Positions 33,390-45,721 of a DNA stretch of 64,000 nt are shown here, in pieces. Every line of letters starts with the position of its first letter. Position 1 is the stretch's first letter. Location: contig QYRS01000008.1 of the NCBI GenBank assembly GCA_006503535.1, positions 930,001 to 994,000 on the forward strand. The letters are read 5' to 3'. The translations under genes and the position numbers were made by a program. Source of the DNA: Arthrinium phaeospermum. Lineage: Eukaryota > Ascomycota > Sordariomycetes > Amphisphaeriales > Apiosporaceae. The notes below the pieces were generated by a model. The model was not told the DNA's origin, made no database searches, and worked only from the letters and a program-made list of their open reading frames with translations.

Positions 33390-35614
33390 GGTTGTTTGTC
33401 GATTGCTCGAGGGGAGATTCGCGGTGGCACGCGCCAAACAAAAAAAAGAGGCCGGGTCTGGGCGCGTCCTGGGAGCGCTCTAGGAGCTAGGTAAGCAGCA
33501 GGGAAAGTGGTATTACTCGTGAGAAGAGACAATTATAACGTAATAAAAATCATCCCAAAAAAAAGAACCAGTGGCAGTCACCTCATGAAAGGTGATGCAG
33601 AAGATGGAAGCTTTCGAGATGGATTTTTGGCGACGCAAGCTCCAGTCAGAAGGCTGAGGCTAGGTAAGACAAGGCGACTAGGGGAAGCTGCCATGCGATG
33701 AGGCTGAAAGCTCAAGTGTGGCTGCCGCTGCAAGGCTGACAGATTCATTGAAGGGTGTTGAGGCTTAGAGGGAAAGCTGAATTATGTAAGTGTGGCACAT
33801 TGATCCCAATGCAGTCCACCTAGCCGAGTGACCCACTCATCAGCTTCGGGCGACATGTCGAGGCACGCAGGGATCTTGAATTCTGGAACAAGCATGTTAG
33901 CTGATCGATCTGCATATCTGGAAACAGAAAATCCGCTTTTTGACATTCTTGTTTTAGGAGTTTGTCTAGGCATTTCCGCAGGGGAAGATTTCACGATGCG
34001 ATGCGATGCGATGCGATAGGCGCATGTACATACGAAGCATCAGTTCCGACATCAACTTGCAATCACCATCTGGTCAGAATAAGCATATGTGCATGTGGCG
34101 CGCATGCAGGTAACCCGGAATCCATCCCTACGACACAGGCTTGCTATTGGGTAAGCTTACTCACACTGCCGACGCTACTAGACAATCATATCCGGGCTAT
34201 TGTTGAAGGACGCCCAACATCCAACATGATGTGGCTGACATTGATTACTTATAGCTGCCAGGCAGATGTCAATCGTAACACGAGTGGATCCAGTGTCTTA
34301 TTTTTCTCTTCTTCTTTTTTTTTCTTTTTTTCTCTCTAAACACATTGACACCCGGCAGCTCGTTCTCGTATGCGGCGGAAGTGCCCGTCCACGGATCCCT
34401 GCCTTCGTGTTGTTGTCATCTCAAGAATGAAATTGATGCATTATCCATACCTAGCATGCGGTGCTTCGTTACCCAATCGCGAAAAGAAGAATTCTGGACA
34501 CATAGTGGTTTTATACTGCGACAAACAAATTTTGGCTTCTCGCACAAGGTCTCATTCCGCCCTCTCTCCCTTTCGCGGGCCAATGATGCGGCCAATGCGC
34601 CAGGCCCGGAATTCTGTAACTTCCTTGTAACGTCGGACCCTACTTTAGGGGGCCGGTCACGCGGAGTTCGGCATTGCCCAAAATACTACCTTACATTTGC
34701 CCTCCGTATAATCCCACCTGTTGCTTGCGACTTATGTGCTGACGGATGGGCGAAGGACCGTAATAGATATTGAATACATATCTACTCAGCTGAGCTTATG
34801 GTATATACATAGCCTACCACATCGGCTGTTATTTAATAGCAGATGACTCCAGTCGTTTGGGCGACATCCACTTTGCCAAATAGGGGACTAACCTACGTAT
34901 TATTAGCCCGTGGTTCACGAGCCACCTCGGTGATACGCAACACGAGATGCCTACCACTCGAAAGGGAGCCCCTTCTTTTTACTCGGGGAAGGATCAGAGA
35001 GGGGGGCCGTTGCAAGACCTGTACATCCCACATGTCTTGGACAGGAACGCCTGGCACCTCCTGGCGTCGCCACACTCATACCCTGAAGCTTACCCACCGG
35101 CGCCAAGACAGGTAGATGTACTCCGTAAGGTCGGTCCATCTCGAAAATGGTGGGCGCAGGGAGGCTGCCGCCGTACCGTTCTTGGGAATCTGGGCCCCAG
35201 ATTGGCCTAGAAATGGGAAAGCTGATAATAGCTAAACACTTATTAGGTACTTTCCGTACGATACCTCTCTTGCCCTGTCCCTGTTTGACCCGTAGAACAC
35301 CTTATAGGGACGCATGCTTCGGTCCCAAGGGCCCGGCCCCCAGGCAGGCACACGCTCTTTGCTTCTGTACATAGGAACCGCGTTTCCCGGACGAGCAAGC
35401 ATGACCAACTTTCGTTTGCTGGATTTGACGTGTTTCAATCTTCTCTCTGGTGTAATTGAATAGAAGTTGGTGTTTCCTATCCCAAGTCCGACTCCTTAGG
35501 ACTTTGCTTGCTCGCTGCGCTGGAGTTCGGCTTCGTTTGACTTCGCTTCGCTTCCTCCTCCCGTTCTTTCCTTTCCGGCCGCTTTGTTTGGCCTTGTAAT
35601 TACCACCTTATAGA
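33390..35614. other. Intergenic between CTR9 and the RgpF-like gene
   Basis: 2.2 kb with CTR9 promoter on the left and the promoter of the next gene on the right. It holds a (GCGAT)n repeat at 33993-34018, a T-rich tract at about 34303-34336 and a TACTCCGTA nonamer at 35119. No coding-like frame is seen. Confidence 0.5.
33993..34018. repeat. (GCGAT)n pentanucleotide repeat
   Basis: Four to five perfect tandem copies. The same unit recurs in short runs at 52291-52305 and, on the other strand, at 55546-55564. Confidence 0.8.
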
Positions 35615-36986
35615 ATGGCTCGGCCGGGTTTCCTGTCCTCTTCGGGGCTGGCTCTATTGCTACTGGCACTATGCTGGTTCGTGGGTTTGTCGAGGCATAG
35701 GTACATGTACTCGGGAGGTTACGATGTAAGTCCCAGACAAACTTGACTTACCCTGTGTATCTAACAATAAATCGGCAGGCATCCGTCGCCAGCGATGTAT
35801 CGATCGCAGGAGAAGGAGAACCTAGATACCCCTTGAGCGACGTCAAGGACGCCGCGAAACAAGCGCCTTTACCACACACCGTGAAGACGCCCATCATCAC
35901 CACCACAACCACCACCAAACCAGCCACCGCAAAGGCCTCCGCAACCCCTCTCCATGCGTCGTCGTCCTCTTCACATCAACAAGAGACAATCTCGGACCGC
36001 CCGCTCATCTCCTACGCCTACGCCGAGTCCGAGTCGGGCCGGGCCAACTTCAAGTACTTCCTGTCGCAGGGCCTGCACGGCGCGGCCGACTTCGTCTTCA
36101 TCATCAACGGCGAGACGGACGCCGCCGACCTGATCCCGCACAAGCCCAACATCCGCGTCGTGCGCCGCAACAACACCTGCTTCGACCTCGGCGCCCACGG
36201 CGAGGTCCTGCGCGAGAACGACCTCTGGAAGAAGTACAAGCGCTTCATCACCCTCAACGCCAGCATCCGCGGCCCCTTTGTGCCCCGCTGGTCCCGGAGC
36301 TGCTGGAGCGACGTCTACTTGGGCCGCGTGACCGAGAAAGTCAAGGTACGTTTATGAATCTTGCAGGTCGAAGATCCTCTGTTGGAGATATCCCGGGCGG
36401 CGCATGCGGCGCGGAAACCCCTTGCGCCCGGGATCGGAACCCTACTTTGCTCCGCCACCAATCAAGTAAGAAGAGGAAGAAAAAGAAACAGAGTCAGCTA
36501 ACAAACTATCTACTATAGCTCGTGGGCATGACCGTCAACTGCGGCCCGCAATACCACATCCAATCCATGATCTTCGCCACGGACCGGGTCGGCATGGAAC
36601 TGATGCTGTACCCGCCCCCCGGCTCGTCGCGGCCGGACAACTACGGCGACGAGCACGACCTGGTGGCGCTGCAGGGCTGCTACAGCGAGATGTCCAAGGC
36701 GATCCACGGCGAGGTCGGCACCACGGGCGTGATCCGCGGCGCCGGCTACGAGGTCGAGGCCCTCATGTCCGCCTTCACCAAGTCGCGCCGCAACTACGCC
36801 GACGAGTGCGCCGAGCACCCCGTCGCCGACGTCCTCTACGACCACCAGTACTACGGCAGCAACGTCCACCCCTACGAGACCATCTTCATGAAGGCCAACC
36901 GCGACATCGACCCCGTCCTCATCAACGACCTGAGCGACTGGCACGTGAACGGCGCGTTTCCCAATAGTTGGGACATGTGTGGATAA
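35615..36986 (+). CDS. Type II membrane protein with RgpF-like (rhamnan synthesis F) domain
   Basis: Three exons, 35615-35725, 35779-36345 and 36519-36986, encode 381 residues; introns are 53 and 173 nt and both joins keep the frame. A signal anchor lies at residues 8-26 (SSGLALLLLALCWFVGL), preceded by an Arg, so the bulk should face the secretory lumen. A Ser/Thr/Pro-rich stem (to about residue 130) leads into the domain: LISYAYAESESGRANFKYFL, DFVFIINGETDAADLIP, NIRVVRRNNTCFDLGAHGEV and YKRFITLNASIRGPFVP. Similar segments occur in the rhamnan synthesis F family of bacterial glycan enzymes and in a group of uncharacterised fungal proteins. The FDLGAHGEV segment resembles the FDIGA motif of that group. 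A Golgi glycan-modifying role is inferred; the donor and acceptor are unknown. Confidence 0.8.
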
Positions 36987-37848
36987 TATCTGTAAAAAGT
37001 AGTTAGATTCATTAGAGCGTCATACAAAGACCACAATAGGCGCCCCAAAAACAATTTAAAACGTACCCCAAGTTACAAACCCAAGGGCCATGCGCTCGCT
37101 CAGGATTGAATATCCAATGAAAGATCAAAGACGGAACTGCTTCCTACATAGCAATTAGGGCCCCCATCTCCGCTCCCTATTCCGATCCAACTAGGTACTT
37201 CGTAAATCACAGTCACAGGTTTTCGACAAATACGCCTTAAGAGTCATAGTATAATGTTTCTTTTGATTTATCAGATTGGAGTGATTTCTCTCAAAAGGTC
37301 TCAGCCTCGAGTAGAAGTCTCCTCGGGTGATCTCCAAGATCTTCCGGGAGACGTCACGATGTCGCTATTCCCAGCATTCCCCTGTTCCCCTCCATGCGCC
37401 GATAATCAGGCCAAGTTCTTGCACTCAGCAAGTCCCACAATAACTGTCGTCCCTCGAGGATAACATAATCGACAAAAGAGATAATCTTGGCGGTCCTTCC
37501 AAGAGAGTGACGGAAGCCCATTTTGCTTCTCCCCCCATAATAAAAAGGCGCTCGCTTTGCATAACGTCGTTGCGACCACCTTGTTTCTCAACCGTCACAA
37601 CTTGCGAAGGATCGTCCTGCGCTATCCCGCACACCACCGAATCATAGTTGAATGCAATTCCTCGCCTGATTTTTCGTAGCCCTTCGCCCATAACGCCGTA
37701 CTTTTAAATCAAACCAATACACATTAGACATTGTGTTGGTGCCAAAAAATGTCCCAAAATGCAACTCCCGGTAGCGCCATCGCAATATTCTTTGCGCTTG
37801 TATGTACATAAGAAAAGTCTAAGCGACGGTGAGTGCTGTCGTATAAGT
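36987..37848. other. Convergent 3' region between the RgpF-like gene and MDM34
   Basis: 862 bp with both 3' ends. Short open frames are present but none is coding-like. Confidence 0.5.
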
Positions 37849-39983
37849 CTATTGGGTGGCTTCGTAGGCCGGCGGTGGGACGTCGTCCCGGTCAGCCCAG
37901 AAGTTCGCGTTCCGTTGCTTTTCGTCATATACGCGGCGTGCGATCTCGCCAGCCATCTTGCTGATCCATGCTTGCTCGAGGATGACCGAAGAGGTATCGG
38001 AACCTTCGTTCCTCTTCCTATCCAGATCGAAGGGGCTCTTGGACGGCACAACTGGCACAGAAACCGGGGGCTTCTCTTGCTGGACAGGACGAGAATTGCT
38101 CGTCTTCTCTATGGATGCCACCGCGGGATCATTGTAGATGTCCATGTCCAACGGTGCTCGAGCTGGTAATTCCTTCTCCGCTCCTGTCGTGAACCGCACC
38201 CTGCTTCCCGTTGGTACGAATGTATCTTCCTCGGGCAGCTCAGGGATAGCGGCCGGCAGCACGGGCTCCGAGCTTGGGGCAACTACAGATGCGCTTTCGG
38301 AAGTTGAGTCGCCCATTTCGCCCATGTCGCTTTGCGTCTCGCTTTCCGAGTTCGGCTTGGAGCGGCGCAAGTTGACCACTCTGTTTTTCTTCTTGCGCGA
38401 CATACGATTGTTTCGGCCAGCACCCAGAGCGAGACCCGTTGTTGCCGAGTTCAAGCTCACTAGGGATGGTCGAGAAGATAGCTGGCCATTATCAACACTG
38501 CCAGTATCCGTAAAGGTATAAGTAGTTGAGCCTCCTTGCACTGATTGGGCGCGCATCAGACTGGGAGCTGCTAATGGCGATGAGCGCGTCACATCCAGTC
38601 GATCCATGGGTGCGGCCCAGGCTCGAACGAGAACATCTTGGATACCTGGCGTAAATAACGACAAGGTCCGCTGCGAATCGCTCAAAGCACCCAGGCGCAC
38701 CAAGTTCTTCTGCGAGAACAGCGAGTGGGTTTCTGAGCCATCCAAGGATAAGGAGGACAACTCGTTCGCGTCAAGGACATGACCGTTCGCATCCACAGCG
38801 TCCGCTGGGGGAGCAGCGAATGGGTCAATCGCAACCTCGTCTTCCAACTTCTCTCTTGGTAGATCGGTATCTTCTCTCGGGAGCTGATCGGGGCACCAAA
38901 GTCGCAAAGAGAGTCTGTGGATTATGGCGGGTAATTCGTCCATCATCAGGCTACGCAATTGGCCTTCGATGGTTCTTTGCAGGTAGTCTCGAACAAACTG
39001 GATCGAGTCGAAGGTCGACGAGACCTTGATAGACTCGAGCGGGTCATCCTGAAAGACCAGGGTCAAGCCTTTTTGCTTGGAGAATACTAGAATGACGCAA
39101 GCCGACAGCTTGATTTCGGATAACGTAATAGACAACGGTATCGTGAGTCCTGCCGCTGCTGCTAGTGGTTGTGGTGAGGTGAAGCTTGGCTTCTCATACA
39201 AGTAGGTGTTGAGGGGGTTTGCCTGCAGGTGTCGTTATATTAGCCATTGTATACCACCAAAACCTATTCCTAAACTGGTAGGATGAACCTCCAAACTGCG
39301 CGAATCCCTGCGATTCCAATTTCGAAGCTTCATGCAATTGATCCACAATCGCGTCGAGACGTTTACACCTTGTAATTTTGTTTCTCTCGGCGAACCAAAC
39401 ATTGATGAAAACAAGGGGCGAAGAAGAGGGAGACGGCCATCCCAAGCAACTCGGCTTGCATCGATGAGGTCGTGTATTGCCAGCTTTGGTGATCCAGACC
39501 ACCATGAATTTCCCAGTTTGCCACTTGAGCATTGGTACAGTAAACCAGGTGATGCATGTTCCGTGAAAATGTAGACCTTGTCTATCAATCAATCGGCATG
39601 AAGTAATTGAGGTTGTGGTGTAGTGCTGGCCGGAGGTCCGCTGGTTGTTGTCGGAGGGGGGATTGGCTGTCGAAATGTGCCGCCACGCCGTAGAAAAAAA
39701 AATCCCCAGAACGTACCTGAACTTTTGTTCGTAACGTCAAGTAGGCGTCGCCCGAATAACACATCTTGAAAATGCCACGGAACCTGTCTTCGGCCAGGTC
39801 TCCTATTTCCAATATCTCCAGCTCGGGTGGTATGGAGCCAAGGTTGAGCTCAGTGACCAAGATGTCATCGACAATGATCGGGGGCTTCGGAGATTTGTTC
39901 AGGGCCGTCGTCAGCAGGTTACGAGCTCTCTGGTAGAAATCTTCGTCGGCCGTGAGCGGCGACCAGTTGAAGTTGAAGGCCAT
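37849..39983 (-). CDS. MDM34: Mitochondrial distribution and morphology protein 34 (ERMES)
   Basis: Two exons, 39983-39717 and 39222-37849, encode 546 residues. Mdm34 is an outer-membrane subunit of ERMES, the complex that tethers mitochondria to the ER and moves phospholipids. The N-terminal 195 residues form an SMP lipid-binding domain: [59 protein letters not shown], then [39 protein letters not shown] and [13 protein letters not shown]. The remainder is disordered and Ser-rich with a basic patch ([18 protein letters not shown]) and ends in [10 protein letters not shown]. The splice join (RTKVQ to ANPLNTY) reproduces the family sequence exactly, which supports a single unusually long intron of 494 nt (39223-39716). 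Confidence 0.95.
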
Positions 39984-41869
39984 GTTGAATTGGCGTTTCG
40001 GTTACGGGCGCATCGTATGGTAAGCCGGGGACCAAAAAATTTGGTGATGCAATTGCCGCAAGGAAGCTGCGGTGGTGTGACAAAAAATTAGGGCGAGCCA
40101 GCCAATTAGGAGGTGTCACGAGGGCGGTCGATCAGATTGCAGGCGTGACAGGTCGGTGTAGGTGTGGCTTGGAAGGTTGAACGGGATGGCGGTAGCGAAA
40201 GTTGAAGCCGTCTTGTCTGTTGGAATATGGGCGGCAAGCGGGTTGATGATGGTTTCAGAAGGAATTGTAGGAAGGAGTGTGTGGTGGAACAGTCCGAGCT
40301 TTGTGGGTGGATGGGCCGAGATGACGCTATGCGCAGCTCTTCTATTCCTTTGAAATCGGGGAGCTCCTACACGGCTCTAGCGGGCGAAAGGTGATCCGGA
40401 TGGTCTAGGTTGGAGGGCGTTAGGGGTTGGTAGTTGCTCATCAGCAAAAGGACGTGCCTGAGGAGAGATTTGGGGAAGGACGCGCGCAAGCCCTGGGGGA
40501 GGAAAAAAAAATAGCACCATGGCACCGTGTAAATTTTACTCACCGATGCCCGCCAAGCATCCCCCAGAAGCTACGCTAATCACCCGGAACGACCCGCCCA
40601 GCTGGAGCGGTGCTGTTTCTCTCGCCAATCACTGGCCCGTCTGCTGCTCTCTCCGCTTGCTCGCGTGCGCAAAGGACTGCTAAAACAGTCACCAAGCCGG
40701 CCCTGAACCACGCCGTTGGCTCTTGTCACGTACTGTATATTGCAACGTACGTAACTGAGCTTTGAGCCTACAATGCTAGGCATGATGGTTCCCCGCGCCG
40801 GTTCTCCACCCGAATATCTCCGATCATGCATCCATTCACCCATGGTACCCCGATGTAGGGGCAGGAAAAGCACAGATGATAAATGTCACGATGCCGAACA
40901 CTAAGACTAGCCTGCCGGAGAGACGCATGTGAATAAAATCCATGGTTTATGCCCTCCAAATTGTGTGTTTCAGTATGGTGGTAGGGCAGGTCATGCCGGC
41001 GGGTCTGGCAGCATTCAATCAGAGACCGAGGAGGGGAGGAGGAGGGGGAGGAGAGGGAGTCTGGAGTGCTGTATACCAATAGCCTAGGCCGCTCCGAGTC
41101 TTCCTTGCATATATCCGTACCGCATAAGATCTTAAGGTGTGCCGACTTATATGAGGCCGGCCGGTCCGCCCTGGCTGCAAATATCGGTCAATAAACAGCT
41201 AGGCTTGCATACCGCCCACAGCAGGACAACTAATCCTGCATGACTAGCTGTGCATAGCTCTGCATAGCTTTGCATAGCGCGGCATGTCTCGCAACCGGTT
41301 CTACTACCCGGTGGCCGGATTCTGAATGCTGTTGGATGCAGGGCATCAATCCTTCATGGGGTCACCGACGGTCCCCGAACTAATCAGCTCTGGACCAATT
41401 CACCACCAGGGCACGGAGTGATTGGCAGGTCTTCCTTTGTAGGGACTGTTCTATCTGCGCCACTAGAAAGAAGGTGCCGTAATGGAATAGCCCAACAGGG
41501 TATGGCACGTGGCGGTCCCTGTAACCGCTATGGTTGCTTCAGCATCGGGACTCCAGAGCATCCAGAGCTTCTCCAGTCGGGACCCATGCAAGAGGTCGGG
41601 CAAAGCTCAAAAGATAGAAATTCGAACTCAACCCCGCACCCGAAAGCATCGACGACGAGAACGGCCAAGCCACCATGGAGTGTCTCCATGGACGGGACTT
41701 ATTGAAGGCCGCTTGGATCGTGTTGATAGTGAAAATATAGCCGGGGGAGCTGCTTCAATTGTGGAAATCTAATACTTCAGGAGGCCAAAAACATGGAGAG
41801 TATATCAAACCTCAAGAATAGGGCAAGGGAAAAAAGAAACCGGGTTGCAACCGGTCATTTTATTGCAAG
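39984..41869. other. Intergenic upstream of MDM34
   Basis: 1.9 kb with no coding-like frame. It includes a purine-rich GGA tract at about 41028-41056 and an imperfect tandem of about ten bases (TGCATAGCTC type) at 41247-41282. Confidence 0.5.
41247..41282. repeat. Imperfect TGCATAGCTC-type tandem repeat
   Basis: Three to four degenerate copies sharing the core GCATAGC. Confidence 0.6.
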
Positions 41870-41966
41870 TGGTCAATATGAGGCTTGAACTCATGGCCTT
41901 CGCATTACTCAATATACTCGTGAGAGAATATTAGTACGACGCTCTAACCAACTGAGCTAATCGACC
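41870..41966 (-). tRNA. tRNA-Ile(AAU) with 23-nt intron
   Basis: The minus strand starts GGTCGATTAGCTCAGTTGG and ends in ATTGACC plus discriminator A. The acceptor stem (GGTCGAT with ATTGACC) pairs with one G-T. The D arm has GGTTAGAGC and the T arm carries GTTCAAGCC. The anticodon stem TCGTA pairs with TGCGA around the loop CTAATAA, giving anticodon AAT. The loop is interrupted after its sixth base, one base 3' of the anticodon, by a 23-nt intron (41928-41906), the canonical nuclear tRNA intron position. Removing it leaves 74 nt, normal for tRNA-Ile. CCA is not encoded, as expected in eukaryotes. Confidence 0.93.
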
Positions 41967-42649
41967 GATGGAAATTTTGAGGCTTATGGACAATCTTGAA
42001 GAGAGCAGATACGGCGACACGATACATACAAAGAATGAATACCATATCGTCGGGTTGGTTCCATAAGCTGTCATCTATGAGAGAGATACGCTGGCTGGCG
42101 GGCTACTAGAATCCCTGGAGGTGTTACTTGATGTTAGGTCTCCACTGTCACCCCACCTCATATGTAGAGGTAGGTGCTGTCGGCAGGCTACGCTTTTTTT
42201 AGTCAGCGGTTTCTTATAACGATGCTGCGAAGTTCCCAACTACTTAAACTTAAAAGCCATTAGCATGTGCTATGTAAAGACATTAGCTGCGACCAGAGCA
42301 ACCTGCGTTTATCGAGATCAAAGGCAAGCAAGTGCAATGCCAACTCGTCTGATATGCTGCAAACTGGGTGAATTTGAAAGTCCCAAGCCGCGGCATTCGC
42401 AGCAGATGAAAAGCTGAACGCGTGGGGTCGGCAAGGTTCATGTGGAAACAAACATATGATTCCTTGCATAAACTCTAAGAAACACGTCTTCTCTTGACGC
42501 ACTGCGCGACTCTCTTCTATCTGCTACCCTTCGAACGGTCTACTTAGACGACGTGCTCGGTAGATCTGGTAATCTACTACACAAAGCCAACCACCGTGAG
42601 CTTGTATCCATCATTTTAGAGAAAAAAAAGAAAGGAAACGAGAAGGGAA
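41967..42649. other. Intergenic between the tRNA and the amidase
   Basis: 683 bp with tRNA upstream sequence on the left and the amidase promoter and leader (GA-rich just before the start codon) on the right. No gene is seen. Confidence 0.5.
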
Positions 42650-44670
42650 ATGGCATCTGCGCAGCGCTTCGTGGGCTATCCCAAAGCCCGCGAGGGCCCA
42701 GCAACCCCTTACGTACACCCCGAAGACAGTAACCCAGTGATGCGAGGCTGGACGCTTGTCCTTGCTTCTGCTCTGTAAGTTCCTTTTTTTTCTCTCCAGG
42801 ATCGGGATATCACGGAGTTGATCGGTAACAATTGCGCAAGTATAACGCGATCGTCCATGGTAGCGAAAGCTGTGTGGACCAATGCACAATTTGGCACCAT
42901 CAAAGACATCCCAATACTCTGCGAGTATACCTCCCGCTTACAAGTGAGTGTGCGTACCACGTCGGCTGTGCTGCAAACACTTACACAGCCCGATTAGCCG
43001 GTTGTCACCCCTCTCGGCTCGGGAGATGATACTTTGTCGAAACCTGGCATCACTCCTGATCTGGAACAGCGACAGCCAGATGATCTGGCGGGGCGCTTCC
43101 ATTCTGCTGCCGACTACCATGAGCTGTACAAGTCAGGCAGGCTGACGCCAGTTCAAGTTGCCGAAGCTCTGCTTCCTCTGATCGCGCAAGATCAAGAGTC
43201 TGGGGCCAAGTACGGATCTGCTTGGGCCGCTGTCAACGAGGATATTGCGCTGGAGGCTGCCAAAGCTTCGGCCAAGAGATACGCTGCTGGAAAGCCGCTA
43301 AGTGTGCTTGATGGCGTCCCATTCGCCGTCAAGGATGATCTCAACGTCAAGGGGTACACCTCCCATATTGGACTGCAGCGCCAGGAGGGGATCCCCTGTT
43401 TTGACGAGGCCAAAGAAACCATCTGGCCCATTGCGCAGTTGGAGGCGGCCGGGGGCCTGATGATTGGTAAAGTGACCATGCACGAGCTCGGATCCGACAC
43501 GAACGGCTGCAATCCACGACGAGGAAAGTCGCCCGTCAACTGGTACAACACCTCGTACTACACAGGCGGCTCCTCATCGGGTGGTGCATCCGCCCTCAGT
43601 TCTGGCTTGGTGCCGATCGCCATCGGTACCGATGCGGGGGGCAGTATCCGCATCCCCTCCAGTTTTTGTGGGATGTATGGGCTCAAGCCAACCCTGCATC
43701 GCATCTGGACTATGAACTCCGCCATCTGCGTCGCCGGACCCAAAGCCGCGACCGTGGCGGACCTTACGCTCGCTTACCGGCTGATGGCGGCGCCCAACCC
43801 CGACGATCCGGTCCAGGGCGCGTTCGCACCTTCCATCCCTCCCAGCCCCACGGCCAAGAAGACCATCGGCATCTACTCGGACTGGTTTAACGAGGCCGAG
43901 CCTGCTGTCATCGAGGTCACCAACAAGTGCATCGCCTACTTCAAGCAAAAGCTCGGCTACGAAGTTGTCGAGATCCAGATCCCGTACATTCGCGAAGGCC
44001 AGCTCGCCCATAGCGCCTGGGCCCTCGGCGAGTTGACGGATCACCACCGCCACCGTCATCCCGACCCCCAGAAAGCACTGTCGCTCGTGAATCATGCCAA
44101 CGCCATCCTTATGACCATGGGGGCCGAGACCTCGGCGGTCGACATGCTCAAGTACGGTCAGCTACGTGAGCTCATCATGGAGCATCTTGCCTTCTTGTGG
44201 CAAAAGTATCCGGGCATGCTCATCTTGACGCCCACGGCACCGGATGCGGGCTGGAAAATCCACCCTGGAGACCAAGCGTACGGGTTTAGCGATGGTAACA
44301 CCACCATCAGACAGATGATGTAAGGCCCCTTCCCCTTTCCCGTTTGTTGGGATATCATCCCCTGGGGCCAAACCGCTAACCATGATACAGGTATATATGG
44401 CTCGCCAACTCCACCGGCTGCCCTGCTCTTTCAGCACCAGTCGGCTACATAGACCCCAAGCAGGGCGAGGGCCAATTGCCCGTCGGTCTGATGGCCATGG
44501 GCGAGTGGGGCGCTGAGGAGCAGCTGCTATCGTGGGCCAAGGATGCTGAGACGTATCTGAACGGTGTCTGGTCCAACGGTCGGGTCAGACCCAAGGAGTG
44601 GGCTGATGTGGTCAAGCTGGCTTCCGAGGAGAAGGAGGCGGAGACGGTTGCGAGTGAAGCGGAGCAGTAA
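42650..44670 (+). CDS. Amidase-signature family hydrolase
   Basis: Four exons, 42650-42774, 42841-42943, 42998-44319 and 44391-44670, encode 609 residues. Amidase-signature enzymes hydrolyse amide bonds with a Ser-cisSer-Lys triad. Here the Lys lies at about 188 (PFAVKDDLNVKG), the cis-Ser at about 270 (TGGSSSGGASALSSG) and the nucleophile Ser at about 292 (GTDAGGSIRIPSSFCGMYG), so the triad is complete. The N-terminal 85 residues (RFVGYPKAREGPATPYVHP, then NAQFGTIKDIPILCEY) follow a pattern common in fungal amidases of about 600 residues. The natural substrate cannot be read from sequence. Intron 1 must use an AAG acceptor at 42840; the stronger CAG at 42797-42799 would lead to an early stop. 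The last intron splits Met in QMMYIWLANS. A PrpF-like gene follows on the same strand. Confidence 0.88.
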
Positions 44671-45721
44671 ATCTTAGCATGGATGTTTGATCGTGGTATA
44701 TAGCTTTTCGTTCATTGTATGTACATTATCCGATGACTGTAGTATCGCCCACCACAATCTCTGATGATGGGGACCCTATGCTAACACCTTCGGGGCTACT
44801 GGGTCTTCATAACCGCTTTCCATATCGCGACCTTCTCGGAGTCTAGATATCGGATCACATCCGAATGCACGCTCTTGAGCAAGATACGTTACTGGCACGA
44901 ACAGATCGAACGCGTTGGCACCAGAAGTGTTCTCATCTGTCATTGACAAGCTACATGCGAATCTCTGTGGGTAGTGACAAACTCCTGCCGAGTTGCACCA
45001 ACAGCACCATATCACTTCGATTACCAACGAGTGACATACAGACAGGTACAGACACGGCTTGTATTGGAGACATGGTAAGCAATCATGTAGTTCCTGAAAA
45101 AGTGGCCAAGTAGAGCATTGCTATAATCTACATATTGAACCAAGGAGGGGACAATGTTTCTCGTATAGTGGTAGAGTGATAGGTTCGAAAGAAGGTGTAT
45201 CTACCAGCGTCCATTGGCCATCATCGAGACTAAGACCAAAATGTACGCACTTGTACCATAACATGTCGGTTTATATTACCGCTGCTTGGCATGGGATCTA
45301 CAGACACATGCTGCCACTCTTCTGCCGATATAAAGCTCTACATTTGTCACTATAACTGGATGCGATGGCGATGTTTGCCTCCTCGTAAGATTCCATTGCA
45401 GGCCCTGGTTATCGGCTGGGTCAGATCTGTCGAAAGCCACAAAATCCTCAACATCATATGAACAGATCCCAGCAGCCGTCTTCCAAGGTGAAGATTTCTC
45501 GTGTATTTAGGTTTGTCTGGGGACTTGAAGATCCCCTGTTTACAGGTGGTGATCGTATTGCACTAAATGCGGGGCGTACCTTATTTGTTCAACCTCGCCC
45601 TACCCAAGGCAACTCTTCTCATTCTACACATTCCCTCCCATGAATGAGGTCACGCCACTCCGAGTAAATACGCTACGTGATAGAAAGGAAAACCACACTT
45701 GCGTCCGCTGAAGCTATTTCT
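44671..45721 (+). other. Intergenic between the amidase and PrpF-like genes
   Basis: 1.05 kb, AT-richer, with no coding-like frame. The right part is the probable promoter and leader of the PrpF-like gene. Confidence 0.5.

Noticed and set aside
33390..33437. Extended N-terminus for CTR9
   Set aside because: The upstream start would be a TTG codon; the ATG at 33389 has good context and a family-like beginning.
45677..45721. Earlier start for the PrpF-like protein
   Set aside because: The upstream codon is GTG, not ATG.
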